Origin: Channa striata
Lineage: Eukaryota > Chordata > Actinopteri > Anabantiformes > Channidae
Reading direction: 5' to 3'
Assembly: GCA_033026295.1 (NCBI GenBank)
Contig: CM065180.1
Coordinates: 17,663,023-17,727,022 of the forward strand
DNA: 64,000 nucleotides
Shown here: positions 48,361-60,790 of the stretch, piece by piece
Numbering within the stretch: the first letter of the stretch is position 1
Layout of the letters: each line of letters begins with the position of its first letter
Position numbers and translations under genes: made by a program
The notes under the pieces: model-generated
What the model saw: only the letters and a program-made list of their open reading frames with translations
Databases searched by the model: none
What the model was told of the DNA's origin: nothing

Positions 48361-51300
48361 AGGGGTTCCCACCTCACAATGTCCTTTACCTCTCCATAAA
48401 AGTTGGCAGTAATAAAACTATTTCTTGGTATTTGGGCAATATATTTTTTGTAGGAAGCCTAAATATTTAGTTGTAAAATCCATAATTGTAAAAAAAATCT
48501 AGTTACAGTAGCATTAAAATAATCTATGGTAATGCAAATAATTAGGTTGGAAAAACTGCTAAATTTAAGTTTGACTTGTAGAAAAACAGTGTAAGTAATG
48601 CAAACTGTTGATCTGAAATACAGTATGTGTAAAATAAATCAGTCATAGAAAATCTAATTCAATACTACATTACCGACTGGAATAGTACAATTATTTTGGC
48701 ATTCAAATGTTTTTTTACTAGTGTATCTCAGTTTAAATTATTCTGGGTCATAGCATGTCGCAAGTAACAAAAAGTACAGCAAATGTAAATAAAAGGATGA
48801 GTATTTTACTCTGATAACACTGCCAAGAATACAATTAATGATTCCTATTCAGACTTTCTAGCTGTGAAGTAATACGTTGTTTTCTGTCAAAATGTCAGTT
48901 AACAAAAAGACAGGAAATAAAAGGCTTCCAGGTGAGAAAGAGAAATGCTTTTGTCTTTTAAGTCAAAACCTCTCAAACAAAAAATCCTAGAATGTAGGGC
49001 TAACCTAATTATATGCGATTTTGGCAGCCAGATGTGTCACTTTGTCAAATCATTTCAAAACTGAGACTATTCATAGTGGTACATTCAGCTGCTGACAAGC
49101 CAAAACAGGTCTCAGGGCCTGGATTTTAATTATATATATCACAATTTCTCATTTGATTTACAACCCAAAATTAGAGCTCTGACGCATAAATTCAAATATG
49201 CATTTAGTGGGGATATGGGACAAAATATGAAGTCAGCAGTGCCACACACATATTATCACTGATAAGCTAAGTGGATATGCTAAATGTATTAGCCAAAAGG
49301 TGCCTAATTAATAGCTGAAAGACACTAGAAACCATTGCCTGTCTAAATCAGGTAACTTTACTCTGTGGTTTCATCAGCATAAAGAAAACGTTTTCAAAAG
49401 TACATTATACTTTTCTGTTGGGACTATTAAATATTATTGCACCACAGCTCATCACGTCAAACCTGTACAGTGCAAATTATGAGAAATTTTCCATTTGACT
49501 TTCTACTTTGGTAGGTAGAAAAAGAAAATAAAGGAATGTAGAGGCTAGAGAAGAATGAAATAGGTATCATGACTTCTGCTAAGGCCCATTTAATAGCCCA
49601 GTAGGTCAGTGAAACCAGTTGTTGGGTTAATTACTTTTAAAAGCCACTTAAACTTATTGTTTCACACACAACAGCTTTTGCACACTTAAGATTGACATTG
49701 AGATGAATCAATCCCTTGGGTAAATTGACCAACATCGAGGTCAGGCCTCAGGGTCAACAACACATCTGCAAACTTAAGAGGCAGATTTCCTGCTCAAGGA
49801 CAGGTGCTGCCACAGGACATTAATGTACCTAGCAGAGAAAAGAAGGTCTTCTTAATTATCATGCCATCCGCATGTCACTAATACTTGGCTCTTTTAATAC
49901 TAAGAAGTGCATTACTGAGAAGCGTATTACAATGTGCACCTCTTCTCTTACATCGTCTTACAACAGATAGAAGGGGCAGGCGAGAGGAATTAGGAGAGTG
50001 GGAGAATCCCCAAAGACAATCCAGGGAGCAGTGAACACAGCACAAGATGAATGCATTTTCTCTAATTAAAGAGAATGATGGCTTATCACGATCACTATAA
50101 GCTATCATTCACAGACTGTAGGCCTAATGAGCTATTATCCCTGCATGTGCCAAACATCAAGAGACTGAAGCAGCTATATTTGTTTGTTCATTGCTCATCT
50201 ACGTGCTCTGCCACAGTGAGAAAGACATTTTTCAATTCCCAAGAGTAAGAGCTGCTCTGAGTAATTGAAAACAAATACATAAACGGAATGAAAAGCGCTT
50301 GAGAAATGAAAGAATATATCAAATGCTTATACACTGTCAGCTACTTTGATTGACTTCAAATAAAGAAAAGGAATGGCTAATAAGTTCATTGAGTAGCCAT
50401 AAAAAGATGAGCACTCCAGACATTCCTACTTGTGTTCATTAGCAACATCCTGGCATTTCTCTATCCAGACCTTCACATGAAAAAGAAGATGCTCAGACCT
50501 TGAAGATGGTTTCAGTATTTTTTTTCCTCCACAGAGCTGGCCTATTAAGTATATCACATGGGGCCTAGAGTGTGATGTGATGGAATGTAGACTGACTTTA
50601 GTTTAAAGTATATTATAAGTTTGATAATATTTCTACTCTGACCTTGATGCCAAATCTTTTGCAAATCAATAATTTCTCATATTTTTCAAAACCCCCAAGT
50701 CATAAGGGAAGTGATCTTCTATGATCTAAAACATGCCACAACAATCATGACATATGATCATTTTAATATTACTTGAGCTTTTACTTGATTACACTTCAGT
50801 TTAAAAAGACAGATGTGCTTGCAGGATAGACTCAAACAGGCGAGAGTATTAAACTGCCCTACCTGTTCAAAGCACTAGAGTATGGAAATATGGGCAATGT
50901 AACATAAATTACAATACCTTAGAGACAACTTGCATATCAAACATATTTTTTCACCTGATTTGCTCTTGAAAAATGATATCTGCAGATTTTTGACACTTCC
51001 ATATATCCAACAGGAATCGCTAAACATTACGTGCTGAATGAAGTGAGTATTAAATGTATGTACAAATAAATCAGTTTGCATAATGTACAGAATATCCCTG
51101 GCAGGGCTGCAGAAGATGCTGTAACAGGCAACAAGGCCAACAATTACTCGGCCACTCTACCAATTTGATTAAAGAAGCAGTTTTAGGCATAATTTGGGTT
51201 ATTTTTATTCAGGGGAACTACTCAAATTGTTTTTGGAAAATTTACAATTTAGTTTTTTCTTATACTTATGTGGTCCTATTCATCCCCAACAGGACAGTAG

Positions 51301-52924
51301 GCATCAACAGTTTGCTTCCTGTTTAGAACTGTTTAAAGCAGCGTGCTGTGTCTTGTCTAGTTCCAGAAATTGGTGTGTCTGGACTCTACCCTGAATCTGC
51401 CTCATTTGGTTGAACTTGTGGTTCTCTAAGGCACGTGTCTCCACATTGCTAGTCCAAAGAAGTGATGTTTTTATAATCAACTTTAATGCAGAACATATTT
51501 TTCTCATCTATATGAAACAGTTCAGTTTAGTTCCTGTCTCTTTATTGCCCCAATCGCCCCAAGGCAACTCTTTTCTGAGTGGTCAGCTTGTAGAAACCTT
51601 TTGGTGGTCCAACCAAAACAGCAGAAAAACTTCCCACCTAACCTTAGCCATGGATGTAATATGAGTGGGTGGGTGAGACAGTGTACATTGTAGATGTGCT
51701 GGAACAACTCAAAGGTCCATTTAAGGACTGATGACATTCATACATGGGACTGGCCAGAACAATTTGACAGGGTCGAGAGAAAATCTCTGGCTAAAGCTTA
51801 TTCACTTAATAGAATCCACACAGAAGAAAGACGAAAGACTTTGTTTTTTGGGTGATTTCATCTACATAAATTAGAATCACATGTTGGAACTTCAGTGTTT
51901 TGTTATGTTGATATTCATCATCACATCAGTAACGTCACACCTAAAAATGCCTTTACCTTGACACAGTTTCTTTCTACATTTACATATACTTCACTGATTC
52001 AAAGCCTGCCATTCTAGACTTCTTATTTTAGCATTCAAGCCTGAGTCTTTGTGAACCCAGTACAAGCATCACTCTGTTTATTTGCAGCATCATCCTCTAA
52101 AGGTGTTTACAACTCACTGTAAACTGTTCAATGATCCACTCACAGCAGGGGGAGCTCACATATTGATGACTGAAGTGTCAGTGGTTTAATACTAAACATG
52201 TAAACTTGCAGCTGCTCTATGATCTACTTTTTAATGTCATATCTTATTTATTCACCTAGAGCAATGTTTCATGATGACTTTGTGCCTTTTTTAAAAGATA
52301 CCCCAATAGCTCATTAACAAGCCAAGTCACTCATTACCAGTGAGTGCCCACCATTATTCAGTGTAGCCAGGTTTTGTCAAACTGTTAAACAGTGATGATT
52401 ACACACTTAGTAATTTCCTTCACTCCATGTAACAGCCCTCTGCAGGCATCTCCCACACTCTTCCTCTTTCTAACCTGACACCCATGCTGAATTCACAACA
52501 CACCTCTTCATTACTGAAACTGAAGCTGACATCCAATTACAGTGAGACAAAACAAGTGTTTAAATTCATTTGGACACAGATCTTTCCTTCATTTGTACAT
52601 TTTACATAAGCCGTCTCCATTCATTTATAAAAATTAGATTGTTAGGTTTGGGCTGGTGAATCTTAAATATGAATAAAATAAAAACTTATTGATATTGCTG
52701 CACAGGCAATAGCAAAGTTAACAAGTTATATATACACATTTACATTTAAAATATTTCAGTCAGAAATATATATATAAGTCAGAGAGAAGATACAAAAAGC
52801 ACAGCGCCATGAGAACAAATGTTTCAGAGACATGAGAAGTGACAGAGTTTTTTTTTTGTCGGAAGAATTTCGTCTTCAACAGCCTTTTGAACACCAAGGC
52901 TGCTGAGAATGTGGATAGGTAGCT
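48361..52924. other. No gene seen
   Basis: About 4.6 kb of AT-rich unique-looking sequence. 50100-50330 contains CCTAATGAGCTATTATCC, paired TAAT/ATTA homeodomain-like cores, and looks like conserved non-coding DNA. Overlapping frames at 51194-51737 on both strands have no motif. Confidence 0.4.
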
Positions 52925-53370
52925 TGTTTCACCATCATGGGACTACTGAGCTGTAGAGCTTTGTTTAGAATATATCCTGATATGTGATGTAGGGACCACC
53001 AAACGCCATTCACTCTCAGAGGACAATGGGCAAGGGGCAAAGTAGACGTGGATGAGGGTGTTCAGATAGGAAAATTGTCTCGCGTGGAATAATCGATAGT
53101 TGAGTGTCATGCTCTGTACCTCAGCCAGTGATTGTAACCCAAAGCAGATGTATAAACAGTGGTGTTCTTTTTGGCTGATCAAAAAATGAGCCATGCTACT
53201 GCATTTTGGATCATGTGGTGAGGTTTAATTGTGCATGCTGGTAGCCCTGTCAGTAATGCACTGCAGGAATCGAGACAAAATATGACTAGTGCCTGCAGGA
53301 GGAGTTGCAGCAACACATTCTTATCTCCCAGCATCAGATAATGATGCTTCTCAAGGCACTGATGCACACC
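52925..53370 (-). mobile_element. LINE fragment (L2/CR1-like RT C-terminus), minus strand
   Basis: The minus strand reads LLLQALVIFCLDSCSALLTG, then LPACTIKPHHMIQNAVAWLIF (53345-53182), and after a frame change SYLNTLIHVYFAPCPLSS, then SEWRLVVPTS (about 53075-52985). This is the conserved 'LDYCN..L.GLP...I..LQ.IQNAAARLVF ... YL..L...Y.P.R.LRS..ERRLVVP' end of an L2-type LINE RT ORF. The family differs from the one at 12.5 and 20.4 kb. Cys replaces the usual Tyr in LDYCN, and there are frame changes and an internal shortening where LHWLP should be. No 3' UTR is recognised. Dead copy. Confidence 0.7.
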
Positions 53371-56300
53371 GTTTTTTTACATCCTTTTGCGTCTCATTTA
53401 GACACCGTTGGTACCCTTTGTTGGATGCTCCAGGAGCACCACCGCATAAATAAATCGCATATGATGTCACAGGAATGTCTTCACGTACAAACAGAGGGAA
53501 AACAACTAAAGGTTAAGGGTAGATTACACAATAACATGGGTTAGGGTTAGGCAGAAAAACTTGAGGGTAAGGTTCAGTTAAAAGAGAAATTACATAAAAA
53601 TACTTCTTCATTCAGTGAAAATATAACACTGTTTCCACCTTACCATAGTGTGTGTAATGTTCTGCACTGACTATCATTAAAGCACACCCCTCACACTGAC
53701 CTCGGCCTTTTGAGGGAGAGTCCTGTGTCTTTAAATACTTTGTCATTGCTGTAGGTGTTAAATATCAAAGCTACAGGGTTTCCTCTGCACTTCACTGAAA
53801 GCCACTTGTGCGGATCACAGATGCAAATGGGTACTTTAAACACGAGCGTTCAACACAACAGCACTGCAGAAAGTGACGCCTTTTGATGGCTTGCGAATGA
53901 GAATGGGCTGGTTGGGAAGCAAATTTGTTACTGTACTTTACAGTAGGCTCTGATTGTTCTGACGTTGGAGAAGGCAAATCTGCGTGTCTGAGAGATGGAG
54001 TATATGTAATCAGGAAAGCCAAACGGTTCACACAGATCATGTCAACTTCACATTCTCTATAGTAACCCGGCATGCTCACCCTACCAATAGATTTAAATGA
54101 GGCCAATTACTGTAAATGAGATGAGGCATCAGAGGTGCCAACACAGACATGAAACAAATAACTACAGAGCTGTTCAACAAAAAAGATTGACCAGGCTCAA
54201 CTTTTGCAGCAATGGAGAACAACATCATGCAAAACCTCTGCATTGGTAACAGAAATACAGCAAGTGCACAACCCTGCTACATTTTAACATGCAAAATCAT
54301 TATATATTGCTGCAATTTACGTTGCAAATTTGATTAGGCACTACTATGCAAAAAATGCACTACTGCATTAGGAATGAATTAATTATCATCAATTAATAAT
54401 GTGCACTTGTAAACTGTCATGGCAGTGATAACTGAGATTGTGGAGGTCAGTGATTTAGTATATGGTGTTGATTTAAATACTTTACAGAGTAAAGGACCAG
54501 AAAGAAATAATTAATGAAACCCTAAGGGGCATTTTTTAGATCACATTGCATTCTGAAAAATAAGCCATCAAGGTGAGAAACAGTATGTGTTATTATCAGT
54601 TGAATTTTAAATAGAACAACTGCAGCCTTAACTACTAAACTTTAATGCAATAATTAAAAGTAAAGGCGCCCCAGACTGTCCAGAGCCCTCCTCGGTGAAA
54701 CTAGTGGAATCAGCTATCTTTGTTCTACAAAGAGGAAGTTGTTTTGGTGCCTTTAGAAGGTGGGTTGATAACCTCCCCTAGAGCGCAATACAAAAACACA
54801 TTCATTTTTTATGGCTTTGCCAAAGCCGGCTTACAGGTTCCTCACACTGCTGCGAGCCTTCCTTTAGACAGCATTTGAATCTGACACCAAGAGAGAGAGA
54901 GGAGGTTGGATGGCAGAGGAGGATGGATGTGCTGATGGATGGATGTGTGTGATACAGAGTGAAAGTATTTCCCCTGAACCCATCAGACAGCTGGAGCTTG
55001 CTGTCAGCCTACAGCACTACAGCAACTAGGAGATGAAACTCTACCAAGTCCTGATAAAAATCATGTCACATAACTTTTCCTTTGTTTTTAAAATGCAGAA
55101 AGAATGTTGCTCCCACTTCTGACTCATACAGCAAGTAATTGAGATATCCACAGAGCAAAATGCTGGTTTATAGAACTGCACCAAAGCTGTACTTTGGTAT
55201 TCCCTTCATGTTTTTTTCAATTTTCAGTTTTGAAAGACACCCACATAAGATGCAATGGGATGATATTTTCTGATATACAACAGCAATAAAACTTCCGGTG
55301 TCACTGCAGACCGACACTGACCAATTGCACTGACTCAACACTACACTTGAGAAATAGAGAGAATTAGCTTCAAAAGCTATTGTTTGTGCCCTGTGTGGAT
55401 AAAGGATTATGGACCTGAGGGACGGTGCCCCTGAGGTGATTCTGGAGGTGGGACACTGGGCGGATGAACAGGAAAGCAAACTGGGTCAGCGAACAAAGGA
55501 ATGAGGGTTGTTATGGTATTATAGAAGTTGCAAATGTGGCTCCTCTGCTGTGAGTGTTGCAAGATACTGAAAATCTGACATTTCAGAATGATTTTATAAA
55601 AATAAACTATTTAGGACATAATCACTGGTATGCATGACTGTGGAGGTATTTCACGAGAAAACATCACACATAATTTTCCAATCCGTGAATCACCGTTCAC
55701 TGTAATAGATCAATAGAGCTTGCACTAGAACTCTGCCCTATTTTTCAGTGTGGTGCCTCAAGCCTGATATTCCATTTTTTACAGTATCTAGATTGAAGAT
55801 AACTAGGGACAGCCCTCATCTGCACAACTCCAGCTTACTCAAGATGTATAAATCTCGGTCCTGTTAGAGTCTGCTTTGTTTCCGGAATTTGTTTATGTGG
55901 AATAAGTTAAGTGCAAAAGAAGAACCAGAAGGACAGAAGATGGGATTAAAAGATTCAGACTACAAAAAAAAAAAAAAAAAGCACAGGACCAGATATAAAA
56001 AGTTCAGGTACAATCGGTTTTAGAGTTTGTTCAGCACACTGCTGAGGTTTTTGAATAATTTACTGGGTGCTTAAATAGCTCCTTGCTGCAGGTACTGAGA
56101 GTTTGGGTGGCACAGACTGCGAGGCTTGCTGATCGGGCACAGACAGAAACACGCACAGAGATTTGAGAGTTGGTTTAATTGGTTGAATGAGCTCAGACAA
56201 GAATAATCTATGTCTTTCTTTGTTGTTGCCTTTCAAGTCGTTTGCATTCATTCTGTTGTGATTCTTAATTTTTCCTTCTCTTTTATTATTGTTTTTTTCT

Positions 56301-59300
56301 CTATCACGATCTTTTATACTCTCTTGCATTTTCCCTACCTTTTTTCCTTTATACTATCCCTATTTGGTCTCTGTGAAACTATCAATAATGCAACAGCTCA
56401 GGTCCTTCGGAGCTCATTTTAAAATGTTTGTTTTTGACATACGAATTGCGAGCTCTCCTTAGAAGCAATGTTGTGAGCGGTGAGCAGTTTATAGTAATCA
56501 CAAACAAATATGATGTCCTTTACTGTGAACTTACCTTAAGTTCTAGGCTCTTCCTGTTAAAGGGTCTAGTTGAATGAATCTTATTGTCCTACAGTGAAAT
56601 TATATATTTATTTTTTCTTTAATAGCATATGTATTTGAAAATAGTATGATGGAGATGGAGAGCTTTGGGGTCTACCAGTTACAGGCATATACTATATTGC
56701 CATTTTTTTAAAGAAGAGAAATTTGTATGTGAGCATATTAAACTGTTTTGTATAACATAGAAAGTTACATCTGGACTGGGACCATATTTTTTTTCAGACT
56801 TTTGGTGACAAAAGTGACAAAAGTAATAAAAGAAGAAAAAGAAAGTAAAGAAAAATCAAATCTGACCTTGACAGATTTTTCCACTTCCAATTTAGAATTT
56901 TTATTCTAATTTTTTACAAATTCTAGAAAAGATTGTTTATAATTGGAATATTTCAAGCTGTGGTTTACCTTCAGTTAGCACCACACATCTTTAATCTTGT
57001 AATCTGTCATTTAGCTTATTGTAATTGGAGAAAAGCAGGCTCCCTGTTGTTTGGGCTGGCCTTTGTTGCATTATTTAAAGTATTCTATTGAATCAGAATC
57101 AAAAGCAAAGTCAGATTATTTATTTATTTTTAAAATCTATTACTTTTGTCAGTTTCATGTTATTTCAAAGAAAACTGTAGATTCTTTTTTAACAACAATT
57201 TTACTTCATATATGTACTTCAAAAATTATTTGGATAATTTTAAAAGGTGCACTATTGAACTGAAAAAAACTCAACTGTACTGTGACGCATAATATTTATA
57301 CTAATTATTATCTGTCTATTATATTTCATAACACACTATCTTTAGGGGTTTTTTTTTATATATATATTTTGCTGCTGCTACTGACTGTATTGACTAAATG
57401 GAACAGTTGCCAAAATTCCTTCCTGGCTCTGTTTACACTGACAACCTTGTTAATTTAATCACCCATGATGTCATTAATAAAAGAAAAAAGAACACTGCCT
57501 TTTCTAATACAACGGACAAAACAAAAAATAACTAATAAATACAGGTAAACTAATAGCCAGGCAGCATAAACACAATTTTACTAGAGTGAAGGTGTTGGAC
57601 AGGATTGGCCATGTCACTCATTCAGGGGCAACTTGTCAAACCTAATCAGCATCTTTCATTAGAATTTGGGCTACCTCCAAACACAGAAATACCCATTTCT
57701 ATCAATACCACAATAGGAAATACATAGGTAAAACATAAAAGTGGCTATATGATGGCTATATTCCATTTACAGAATTTGCTTCAGTGTCAGTTTCCAGGTA
57801 CTGTATTTCCATGCCACAAACATAATCATCCACTTCTAATGCATTTTACTCTCTGTTTCACAGTTCTCTATTCTACTTCTACTGCAATAACAAATACTTA
57901 ATAAAGCATAAATTTCATTATTTCATGATGACAAACTTCCTCAGTGCAGCTGTGAAACTGCTGCGGGCAAAAATCAATCAAAGCAGAGTACAGTCGTGTG
58001 AAACTACTCAGAAACTTTCACCTAATAATGGTTTTGTCCATCTTCTCTGAGTTTTCACTCCTCCACAAGTTAACCCTCTGCAGCAACTACTTCAAATTAG
58101 CAGCACATTTTTTTACTATACTTAGGACATTTCACTTAACTTAATGCATATCTTTTCACTCATGCTTGCTACGTACTGCTGTTTCTACAAGTGCTTGTTT
58201 TACTATGCTCTACTTATTTAAACGCACTCTCTGCTGCAAATACACCAAATCTAAAAATACTTTTTCAATGCCGTATTCTCTTTGTGTGAGAAAAACTTTG
58301 TCAAGAAAGGTTATGGTTATATGTACTTCAGGGTCCTGCTAGTTGGAGTTTAGTTTTAGTTGTTTTTTAGGTCTCTGCACACCTGTTAATTTGTGTTGGT
58401 GTGTACTGTACTGTATCTGTTTACATGAGTGGGAGTAAGCAGCTGAATTTGTCTGCTGTGTGCAAATGTGTCCATTTAGCTCTACTCGTTTCACGTTGTG
58501 GCAGCAGTTGGTTGGTGTCATTGTGGTCACCTCCTCCTCTTCCCACACGTGCAGCTAGTATTGGGATTTCAATCAAAGTTTCACGTAATGACAGATGAAT
58601 TTTAAGACACCTTTTCAAATAGAAGCCATGACATATGTTAGTTGTTCTCAAAAAGACAATCAAGTCTAACTCTTGTTTTCAACTCACTTATTCTTTCTTA
58701 AACACACTTAGTGAGAGAGTGAGACACAGCACATAGTGTCATCTTGGATCATGCAGACATCAGTGGCTTGTCATACAGCAATCCCCTCTGTCAGCCCACA
58801 ACGAACTGGGAGCCACATAAGTCTTTCCAACAGCAGCTGAAGATAGTGATACCCAGCCGTCCTCGCAGAGACCGAGAACATTAAATACACACACAGTATA
58901 TGCACATACACACACTCAGTACACACAAACACAGTGACTCAGTGTTAAGTCATAGATTTTACTTCACAAACACACACGCGCACTCACATGCACCTTGGTT
59001 GCAGAAGGTCTCCCTTTAAGTTCACACGTCAAACTGCAAGACACACACCACTGCACCCAGGCAAGAACACAGAAATAATACACACTAAGGAAAAAGTAAA
59101 AAGTCTGAAAAGGAACCAATACAGCTGTGTTACAGAAAGCCACAGTGGCAGGGAATTTTTCAAATAAAATTTCTCCAACCTCCAGTATGTGATATATGGA
59201 AAATCCGACTTGAAAAGAAGCATTAACAAAATCAACCAAAATTCTGAAGAAAATTTGTATGTAGAAACATATTTGTGTCAAGGACAAAAAAATCATTTTG

Positions 59301-59869
59301 ACTGTTAGTGTGTTAGACGTGCAAGGATGCACCATTTAGTTTTGTTAGTTTCGTGCATTATGCCACAATAATCTCAGGATATTAAACATTAAATCTGGTT
59401 TTAAGAGACTTCTTGTCATTGTTGAGGTACCAATATGAACTGCTATTCACAGTGCCAAAACTCACCTTAATAATTAATGTGTCTCTTGTTGAAGAACTCT
59501 GCAAACATTATCCTTGAATGGCCCAATGCTGTGAACTGCCCTGTTTTCTCTGACCTTCTTATTTCAATGTATTTACAGACCATTTTTTCAGAAGCCTTGC
59601 AACAGCCGCCAACAGGGACTCATTAAACAAATATGAAGTGGCCACTCATCGGCTAGCAATAATACAGGAGAAAATATGAAATACACTTTGTACTGATGAC
59701 TATATAACAGACCCCTCAGCAGTGTGTATGTGCTTTATTGCCCAATATCTAAACCTTCAATTAGGGGCATTTGGAGACCTTTTAGCAAGCAGGTGTAGAG
59801 ATGGCTAAACACAGCCAGCAAAGAGGGAGAGCAAAAAAAAAAAAAGATGGACAAAAAAGGTTTTGCCTG
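53371..59869. other. No gene seen; small simple repeats
   Basis: GGGTTAGGGTTAGG at 53539-53552 is a very short telomere-like stretch. A 17-base poly-A lies at 55964-55980. 54893-54960 is GGAT/GAGA-rich. Minus-strand frames at 53792-54106, 55168-55479 and 58964-59335 have no recognisable domain. No tRNA, named repeat or splice-supported exon was seen in these 6.5 kb. Confidence 0.45.
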
Positions 59870-59896
59870 TAACTAGACAAAAGCCTTGTCTAGTTA
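59870..59896. repeat. Small perfect palindrome (11-bp arms)
   Basis: TAACTAGACAA and TTGTCTAGTTA are exact reverse complements separated by AAGCC. Confidence 0.8.
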
Positions 59897-59929
59897 TACA
59901 TGTAACCTAAATTAATAAGAATAAAAGAA

Positions 59930-59932
<3 letters not shown>

Positions 59933-59960
<28 letters not shown>
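59933..59960. repeat. AACT microsatellite
   Basis: About seven AACT units ending in CACT. Confidence 0.95.
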
Positions 59961-60540
59961 CACTAAAAAAACTAAGAAAAGTTCTTTACAGATGATAATC
60001 TGGTATTCAAGGACTGACTGAGGTGTGCAGTGTCTTACCGGAACAGCAAACCCTTATTTATTTAGTTTTGGGCTCCACACTGAAGACAGTTGGGCTTAAT
60101 ATGAAACATGAAAGTTCAGAATGTCAGCTTTCCTTTTACATTATATACTGTAGCATCTTTGTTGTCAGATCATCCACATTGACATTGCTCAAAAGTATTA
60201 GAGCATGTGACTAACAGGTGTTAAATTTTTACCTAGCGACGTCCTGGGAAAATGATTTTCCAACAATACAAAACTTGGTCATAGCCAATTCAAGAGTTTG
60301 GAATACACTGAAAAAGAAAGGAACCATTGGGTTTACTAATCAGCATGCTTAGAACTGATTTACGAAAGAACAGCTGATAACAAAATTATTTCATAAATCT
60401 AGAAAAAAAACAAAACTCCAGAACAATAGTCATTGAAGTCACCAACAACCTCCACTGAGTGAGCTGAAGGTATCACTGTCCACTATTTGACAAAATCTTC
60501 ATGAACAGAAATACAGAGCCCATATCATTCTCTCAGGAGT
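59961..60540. other. No gene seen
   Basis: AT-rich, no recognisable feature. Confidence 0.5.
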
Positions 60541-60790
60541 TGTTCCATGTTCTCCCTGTGCCTGTGTGGGTTTCCTCAGGGTAGTCTGGTTCGCCCCAGG
60601 GTCCAAAGACGTGCTATTAGTTTAAATCGGTGACACTGGTGGCTAAATTGTCTGTAGATGTAAATGTAAGTGTAAGTGCTTATCTGTGTGTGTGTGTGTG
60701 TCTCCGTGTCTGCCCTGAGATACATGAGGGACCTGCCCAGGATTTACCCTGCCATTCCCCCAATGACAGCTGTGATTATTACCACCACCA
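60541..60790 (+). repeat. Dispersed teleost repeat, copy 2
   Basis: GTTCTCCCTGTGCCTGTGTG, GGTTTCCTCAGGGTAGTCTG, CAGGGTCCAAAGACGTGCTA, CGGTGACACTGGTGGCTAAA, TTGTCTGTAGATGTAAATGT, and CTGCCATTCCCCCAATGACA follow the same order as the family at 32275-32545. This copy keeps the 5' 'gttctccctgtgcctgtgtgggtt' part absent from copy 1. A GT run at 60685-60702 replaces the gtgaatggttg part. Confidence 0.6.

Noticed and set aside
47414..48372. Minus-strand open frames of up to 141 codons
   Set aside because: They are the antisense of the retrotransposon pseudogene, whose plus-strand motifs (APGPD, YMDD, CRLC) are clear.
53539..53552. Telomeric repeat GGGTTAGGGTTAGG
   Set aside because: Only about two units. 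Too short to mean more than chance or a trace of the same dispersed family.
54034..54057. Near-identical words TGTCAACTTCACA.TCTCTATAG here and at 62219-62241
   Set aside because: About 22 of 23 bases match, but the flanks do not align, so I could not define a repeat. It may be a trace of an unnamed dispersed family.
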